Shown here: piece after piece, positions 57,644-64,000 of the stretch | Position numbering within the stretch: position 1 is the first letter of the stretch | How the letters are laid out: each line of letters begins with the position of its first letter | Assembly: GCF_932294415.1 (NCBI RefSeq) | Contig: NC_065541.1 | Coordinates: 52,554,290 to 52,618,289, forward strand | Reading direction: 5' to 3' | DNA length: 64,000 nucleotides | Origin: Quercus robur | Taxonomy: Eukaryota > Streptophyta > Magnoliopsida > Fagales > Fagaceae | The notes under the pieces: generated by a model | The model's input: the letters and a program-made list of their open reading frames with translations, nothing else | Databases searched by the model: none | What the model was told of the DNA's origin: nothing | Position numbers and translations under genes: made by a program

Positions 57644-59244
57644 TGGATTTATTCGCTTTCTTTAGCTGCAGCAAAATTCAGATGTGGATCAGACGGAAAA
57701 TGTATCACAGACATAAGCACAACCCTAATTTAGTTCATTATACATATATATATATATATATAGAGGAGCGAAGTGCACAGTGAGTCAGCGATGAGCGAAG
57801 TGCAGTGAAGTGATGGTTTTGGCAAAGTGAAGGGGTGTTGCGTTGAGTTTACCTGAGAAATAGTAGGATCCGGAAGATTGAGAGCTTTGGATTCTCAACA
57901 GTGTTTTTGAGAGTGGTGTGGTATTTGTTGCTGAATGGGTGTGCAGCTTGCGGTGTAACTGGAGGACTCTTTTGTCTTTTACTACTACTTTCGCACGTGG
58001 ATATCTCTAGCTTTTCTATATTTGTTTTGGTCGTGCTGTCGTGTGATACTACGCATTTCATGGACCAGAGCTTCTATACAAGTTAAATGGGCCAGTTGTA
58101 TCGGTCCAGTTTCATCTCTCTCTCTCTATACATACATACATACATATAATATATGTAAGGATGGCAAAAGCATGACGGGTCAAATTAGGGATGTCTTGTC
58201 CCCTTTTTGCGATGGCCAAAATCTACATAAAGCAAGAGTAAGGTAGGTCAAGGGCGAGGTAGATTAGAAGTATTTTGTCATTTCTAATGAGATGGTTTTA
58301 GCATTAATGAGATTAAAATGAAAATAAAACAAGGTGGAGTAGTTATGATAGTGTTAAAAGAAAGAGAGAAAATAAGTATGGTTGTCCATGAGTCGATTAG
58401 AGTCAGTTGGAAAGTAAACCTACCGCTTAATCTGACAATTTCAAGTAAGGGTAGGGTGAGGCGAGCAAAACCTATCGTTGTCCCATTACTTTTTCAAGGT
58501 AGAAAAAAGTTAAGTAGGTTTTTACCAATCCTAAACCCACATAATCCGTATAACACTTTTTTTAATCACTAAGACTATAAAAGACTTATTAGGGTCTATG
58601 GTTATAGAATGTGAACGAGGGAAGTGGCTACCACGATGACAAATTGTAATTTCCAAAAAAAATAAAATAAAATAATAAAGAATATTGTATATGTACAAAT
58701 TAGTAGGTAGGTAAAACTTGTTTATGCATTCAAACTCTTACACTAAATCATAAGAATGTATCTCACGAGACCACCCTCTTACGGCATGTAAAAACCATGC
58801 ATACTATAAGAGACCACCCTCTCACAAAACCATTTCTTAATATACTTTTTTAGCGTGTAAAATGGTTAGCTTGTGCAGGTAGGACAAATATTAACCCAAG
58901 TGGTTCATTTCTTGTATTGGGCCTAGAGTTTAAAGAAGTGGCGTCTCAAAAGGGAATCAGTCCATAGTCTTTGGTGAGCCTGAGCTAATCGTTCACTGCT
59001 TACTGCCCTTTATTCCCTGGCCCCTTTTTATTTACACCCCCATATTGATGCACAGTCTGCATTAGTATTTATATTTAGTACTGACTTTATCTCCCAAGAG
59101 ATTCAAGAATGATTATAATAGTTATAATTACTAGTCTCATTGCACGCTCTCCATGCATACATGAGGCTTTTTTTTTTGTGTCATAATTTTCTATTCATCT
59201 CAATTTGAGGATTGAATGTATGTTTGATCATATTATGCATATGA
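57644..59244. other. upstream region of the complex I gene and spacer
   Basis: The first 450 bp (57644-58090) are moderately GC-rich and should contain the 5' UTR and promoter of the complex I gene (minus strand). Microsatellites: (TA)n at 57743-57761 and (TC)n(TACA)n at 58113-58147. The rest is spacer without recognised coding sequence. Confidence 0.5.
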
Positions 59245-59383
59245 GAGCCTATTTAGTAGAAGAGTTTGAGTAATGTTTGTAATTTTTTAAAATACGTATG
59301 GGTGAAAAAGTGTGTGGAAATGTGTGTAATTTTGTTTAAAAACTGAAAATATGTTGTTTAGATAGTCTACCAAACAGGGCCTG
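59245..59383. mobile_element. MITE of the same family as 45053-45203, inverse orientation
   Basis: The left end GAGCCTATTTAGTAG pairs with the inverse of the right end (CAGGCCCTGTTTGGTAG). The interior GTGAAAAAGTGTGTGGAAAT and TTTAAAAACTGAAAAT is the reverse complement of the matching parts of the copy at 45053-45203. Confidence 0.65.
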
Positions 59384-59940
59384 ATATAGTTAAAAGTGTC
59401 AGTCAACTAGCTTAAAAAAATGAACATATTAACACACGAACATTTGATATCAATGTTAGCAAAAATAAAAAGTATAATATTAGAGAGGTTTAAAAATGAA
59501 ATCAATTTCAGGCAGTTTCAACAAAGTTCAAGGAAGCAGAAAATAAACTAATTTCTCACAACCAGCTTCAGTATGTGAAAATAATTTTTTCAAGCAATTC
59601 AAAAGTTATTTTTTAAGGTTTCAACTTGTTCATACAACCTATTTGCAAAATGCTGAAAAAGAAACTATACCAAATAGACACATATCTAAAACACTCATAC
59701 ATTTTTTCCCCTTAAAGGAAAACAAAATTATGGGAAGGATGATAAAAGAAAAATACTTTTATTCTCTCCTTGTTTTAGGACATGAGAAGCATCTATGAAC
59801 TCCACAAAGAGCAGTGGACTAGGAAAGACACTCGGGGTCTCAATTGGGGCCTAGTATTGAGAATCATCGTTCATACCATACCCCTGGCAATAGCACTTGT
59901 ACAAACTAGAAACTACAGAAATTACAACATCTTCACGTCC

Positions 59941-60525
59941 TCAAGATTTAGCCCCAGTAGTGAGTGTCAATTTGACTCCATCTGTGAATGAAGTGGGAGA
60001 AAAATTTAGAGTCTGAACTAGTTTGGATAAATTCATGGATATGTCAGCTGGGGACTTGACACCTCGATCAACCTGAAGAATTATTTAAAGAACAAAAATC
60101 ACCACAAAAAGTATACATAATAATCAATGTGATTGCATGATCCAATAAGTGAATTATCATAAGCTAGTAAATATAATAAGAAATTTGCATCCAACAAGTG
60201 AGATGATAGCTGGTTAAGGGATGAAATGAAAGAGATGGAGCACAAAGATCAAGACAGCAAATGAAGAAAAGGCAGGTCAAAAATCTGGTTCTCAGGCATT
60301 TAAAAAATTAAGGATTAAATCTTAAATGCTATACATACTGAAGATGCAGACACTGGTTTGATTAACGACGTGTTGTATCCTCTGAAATCCGCCACAGCCT
60401 CAGCCATTTGTACCCTAGATACCCTATCTGGTCCACCAACATTTAGTAGCAATTGCATTTGCTTACCCTCTGGTTCAACAATTTTGATTGTCAAAAACAT
60501 TAATATAGACATAAAATTCAGCATC

Positions 60526-60577
<52 letters not shown>

Positions 60578-63553
60578 TCAAAGCATATAGAAAAAGCACA
60601 AGGTTGGCAACATCCATAAAATATAACCACAAATAAAACATAAAGGCTCTAGATTCCTTTCATAGGGATACTCTTCCACAAAGAAAGCATTCAAAAGTAT
60701 CATTAGCATGGTATTATAGAATAGAAGACAATTTTGATATTGCCACACAGCCCACACCTTAATCAAGACTGTCCTTTACCAAAAGATGGATATCCTGAAT
60801 GTAAGAACCAAATGAATGATGAGGTGAAAAAATAACATGCTGCAGTTTATCATCTATGTTACCAGTATTTAAACTTCAATACTGTAGAATTATACCTGAT
60901 ATCCATCTGGTTGTCAAAGCTAGTATGATAGCTACAACATCCTTGACATACACTGGGCAGCGAAACTCATCATGGAAGAAGTCCTTCTTTTCTCCTTTAG
61001 AGAGGACACCATCAATCCACTGCATCAATTAAGAGCCACTCCTTTGGTCATGTACAAAGTAGTCATAATTTCCCATTTATCAACTGCTTTCTTAAAGCTG
61101 GAAAAATATAATCATCCCAATAAAACTTTCTATATCTGTAATGTACCCATCCTATAAAAAGGTACCCCCCCCCCCCCCCTCCCCCATCTCTCCCTCCAAG
61201 CCAGACCTATCTCATGGCCACACATTTAAACCAGTCACTTGAAAAGTCAATAACAACAATATATGACTTTGAAAAATTATTTTTCGTCTCACAGATTACG
61301 TAAACTGAAAATTATAGTTTCAATTTCCTTAGACCACTTAAATTCATTTTGGTAAAAAAGAAAACATTTTCCAAGTACTTGCTGTTGATGTTTCCACTTG
61401 ATAGTAATTGCCAATTACATGAAAAATTGCTAGTGCTTATATTATTATTAGTCCTATCTCCAACAAATCAATTCCACCATCTGTACCTCCAACCTTTTGT
61501 TACCTTTTAGTTGAACGTTTGAACAAGTGTCGAAGAAATAATCTTGCACTTTGTTATGTTGTCATGTTGGCTACAAAAATGTTAGCCAAGAATAGTGAAC
61601 AGTATAATTTAGTTTTGGTGTGCAACACATCAATAGAGTAAACTCTGCAAGTCTGTGCAATTCAGTTCAAAGCAGGAAGAATTCCCCACAAATCGTTTAT
61701 AAATCAGTCAAAAGCCAGTAAACACAACTTGTTCTAGCAACCATAAGATCAAGGTAACTCAATTGGATTACCTATGATTGTAATTTTATTCTATTTTTTA
61801 TTTTTCTCTATTTTAAGACAGTGAACTGGCAAACAAGATCAGTTTCGAATCATTCTATATTAATGGTAAATTTATAAACCATAAAGAGGTGAAATTTCAA
61901 CACAGAAGAGTTTAAAATTTAAACCTGGGAATTGATGACTATAAGGAATGGATGACACTTTCATAAAGAAAGGGATCATTCTCATAGCAAGGATTTGGCA
62001 GGTTGCAGAACAATATGGGCGAACTATATACTGAAAGCAACAATAAGAGAACTTTAAAACGAATGCATTTGCTAAGAACATAGCCATCAATAACAAGCTC
62101 TCAGACCTTGTGCGAGAAAGACAATTTATTCTTCCCATCACTTATAAAGCCGCTACATTTAGCAGTGTCTAATCAGATGCAGCTAAGATAATAGCCAATA
62201 AACTTGAGAATGTACAACATAAGGTCTACATTCTACGTACACACCTGAATTGGAAGCGATTTTGGAACAGGTGAGATAGTCTGTGGCCCAAAAATGATAC
62301 TGCTTCTCAAAATCGCAAAGTTCAAGCATTTTTCAGAAACAAACTGCTCTGCTGCCACTTTTGATTTTCCATAAACGTTCACAGGAACAGTTTCATCTTC
62401 TTCCTTGTAGAAGGACTTCACCCCTTCATAAACTGTTTGGGAACTTACATCATAGACAATCTAGCCACAAATATTTAAAGGCCAAATAGAAAGATAAATG
62501 GATGAGATAGGGAATAGCTGTATCTGCAATTTGTTTTGTCCAGCTAAATGAAATATAGAAAAGGCCAATGACTTAGAGTTCAAATAGAACTTTCTCTTGC
62601 CATAAGAACAAGGTAGAGGGTGAGGACAAGGATTCAAGATCCACTAGGTGCATGTATAATTTCACAATCCAGCTAGACACGATACTAATAATTTTTCAGG
62701 TGTGAGAAATTAAGCTTAGATGACTGATAATAATAGAAAGAAAATGCCTGGGCCAGAACACAAGAAAGGTTATTTACTGTATTTACTTGCACTGGTATGT
62801 TATAACTTATATGCATGCTGTCACTGACATGGAAAAAAAATTCATAATGTGTAACTGCCCCAATATCTAATAGTGGTATTTCAAAAGGTAGGGCCAAATA
62901 AATCAAATGAGTACTGGATGAGACTTGAGAAAAGCGGAACTAAGCCAAAAAGTGTTGTGGTCAATTCACTCAATTGCAATAAAGGCCTATGAATGTACTT
63001 TAATCTTACCTTGTTTGGTGTTTAGGCTTTTGAGTTGAATAAAGAATTGCGGCCACCTCTAAAATGAAATTTAAAGTATCCCTTAACCTATTTTTTTATT
63101 TACCAAAAAAAAAAAAAAACCCCCACTAGTGACAGTTTTGTGTTGCAGCATTGCTTAATAAGGCTGAAATCAACTAGCCAGGTCAAGCTTCAGATATTAA
63201 TTCTTATAAGACATAGGTATGCACTCTTTGTATCTTAAGACTTCTGGACAATATATACAAACAATAAGAAAACATAACAATTCATAGTAATTACATTTTC
63301 TACTTTTATTTCCTCCAGTAATTTCAGCAGTACTTACCTTGATCAGTTGACAAGTGAATTAAAAGGGTACTACCCTCTTCAAAGTTTGATAACCAATCAA
63401 CAAGAGAAGATGGCACATTAACAGAGAGTGCAGCAGCAGGATCCATTTCACAGACATGAGGTACCGAGAGTGCCGCACAGTTCACCACCACATCAGGCTG
63501 ACATTTCAAGTATGACATACTTGTCAGCACTTGAAACACAGATAGAAGTTCAT
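59941..63553 (-). CDS. NAD(P)-binding dTDP-4-dehydrorhamnose reductase / MAT2B-like protein, 5' part beyond the window
   Basis: Five exons on the minus strand, 63553-63338, 62432-62245, 61019-60896, 60469-60339 and 60072-59941, all GT-AG and in phase, give about 263 codons ending in TGA. Motifs: QPDVVVNCAALSVPHVCEMD with the NCAA sugar-nucleotide SDR motif, LLIHLSTDQ, the catalytic YGKSK (within VPVNVYGKSKVAAE), ILRSSIIFGPQT, HDEFRCPVYVKDVV and LNVGGPDRVSRVQMAEAV. This is the extended short-chain dehydrogenase family of RmlD and the regulatory beta subunit of methionine adenosyltransferase; in plants its function is unproven. The family is usually about 310-330 residues, so some 60 residues with the Gly-rich Rossmann loop must lie in exons past the right edge. 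The exon at 63553 was opened at TACAG by phase. Confidence 0.85.
60528..60575. repeat. (TA)n(GA)n compound microsatellite
   Basis: About 10 TA and 14 GA units, within an intron of the MAT2B-like gene, 59 bp upstream (in gene orientation) of the acceptor of the exon at 60469. Confidence 0.95.
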
Positions 63554-64000
63554 CTGTATTTAAAATTTAAAAATCTTTCTTTTTCTTATAATAAAAAAGA
63601 GTGAGAAACAGAAAATTAGATTCATATCACATTTATGGTAACTTTCAGTAGACAAAGCATTTTAGCATTTCAGATTTTATGAATTCTGCCTAGACAACTA
63701 ATGGCCAAGACATATGGACCTCCATATGTAATAACTAAAAGTTGGATTATTCTCAATTCAGAACTTGACAATGATAAAGGAAGATAGCAATTCGGTTATA
63801 CTACTTTCCTAATTTCCAAGAAATTTCTTGGGGCCAAAAAAAAGTACGAATCAATAGAATCCATAAAAACGACTAATGATTCCCAGGTACAGGCACTTTG
63901 AGTTGTTTGTTTCACGTGAACTTTTAAACACATAATGCAGAATGCAGAAAATTCCCATAATCTATTACTTTTTTTTTGAGAAGCCCATAATCTATTACTA
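63554..64000. other. intron of the MAT2B-like gene up to the window edge
   Basis: No further exon of the MAT2B-like gene was recognised here, so its N-terminal exons should lie beyond 64000. Confidence 0.5.

Overview
The window is plant nuclear DNA, almost certainly from a woody eudicot. It is AT-rich with long introns and carries Copia, PIF/Harbinger, Mutator-like, L1, RTE and tRNA-SINE elements. It holds homologues of plant mitochondrial malic enzyme and of a plant-type complex I small subunit. The exact species cannot be read from the sequence; the repeat style recalls Fagales, which is only an impression. I see no bacterial, organellar or CRISPR features.

Layout. 1-860 is plain AT-rich DNA. 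866-10337 is a long, decayed Copia LTR element (SIRE/Maximus-like) with 5-bp target duplications, a nested 1.1-kb non-autonomous element and an extra coding remnant downstream of pol. 11065-16669 is a PIF/Harbinger DNA transposon in good condition: terminal inverted repeats, a 3-bp target duplication, a three-exon DDE transposase and a two-exon Myb/SANT-like partner gene. 17150-21221 (minus) is a five-exon short-chain dehydrogenase gene with a SINE 8 bp inside intron 3. 22143-23232 is a large inverted repeat. 24422-30982 (plus) is a five-exon C2-domain gene (elicitor-responsive protein 3-like) whose 5.4-kb first intron contains a solo LTR. 33552-42850 (minus) is a complete 19-exon mitochondrial NAD-malic enzyme (59-kDa / NAD-ME2 type). 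43878-44996 is a long-TIR Mutator-like element that has captured a piece of the spliceosomal U1-70K gene. 50214-57643 (minus) is a two-exon 84-residue complex I subunit gene; its 7.2-kb intron holds an RTE fragment, a Tourist-like MITE and two L1 copies facing away from each other's 3' ends (5' end to 5' end). 59941 to past the right edge (minus) is an NAD(P)-binding dTDP-4-dehydrorhamnose reductase / MAT2B-like gene, with its 5' exons outside the window.

The last three host genes (NAD-ME2, the complex I subunit and the MAT2B-like gene) lie in one orientation. From memory, their Arabidopsis homologues sit together at the top of chromosome 4 (At4g00560, At4g00570, At4g00585), so this looks like conserved microsynteny. 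Two of the three act in mitochondria, in malate oxidation and NADH oxidation, but nothing in the DNA shows that they are co-regulated. All exon structures were derived by eye from splice dinucleotides, reading-frame phase and family knowledge; no alignment software was run.
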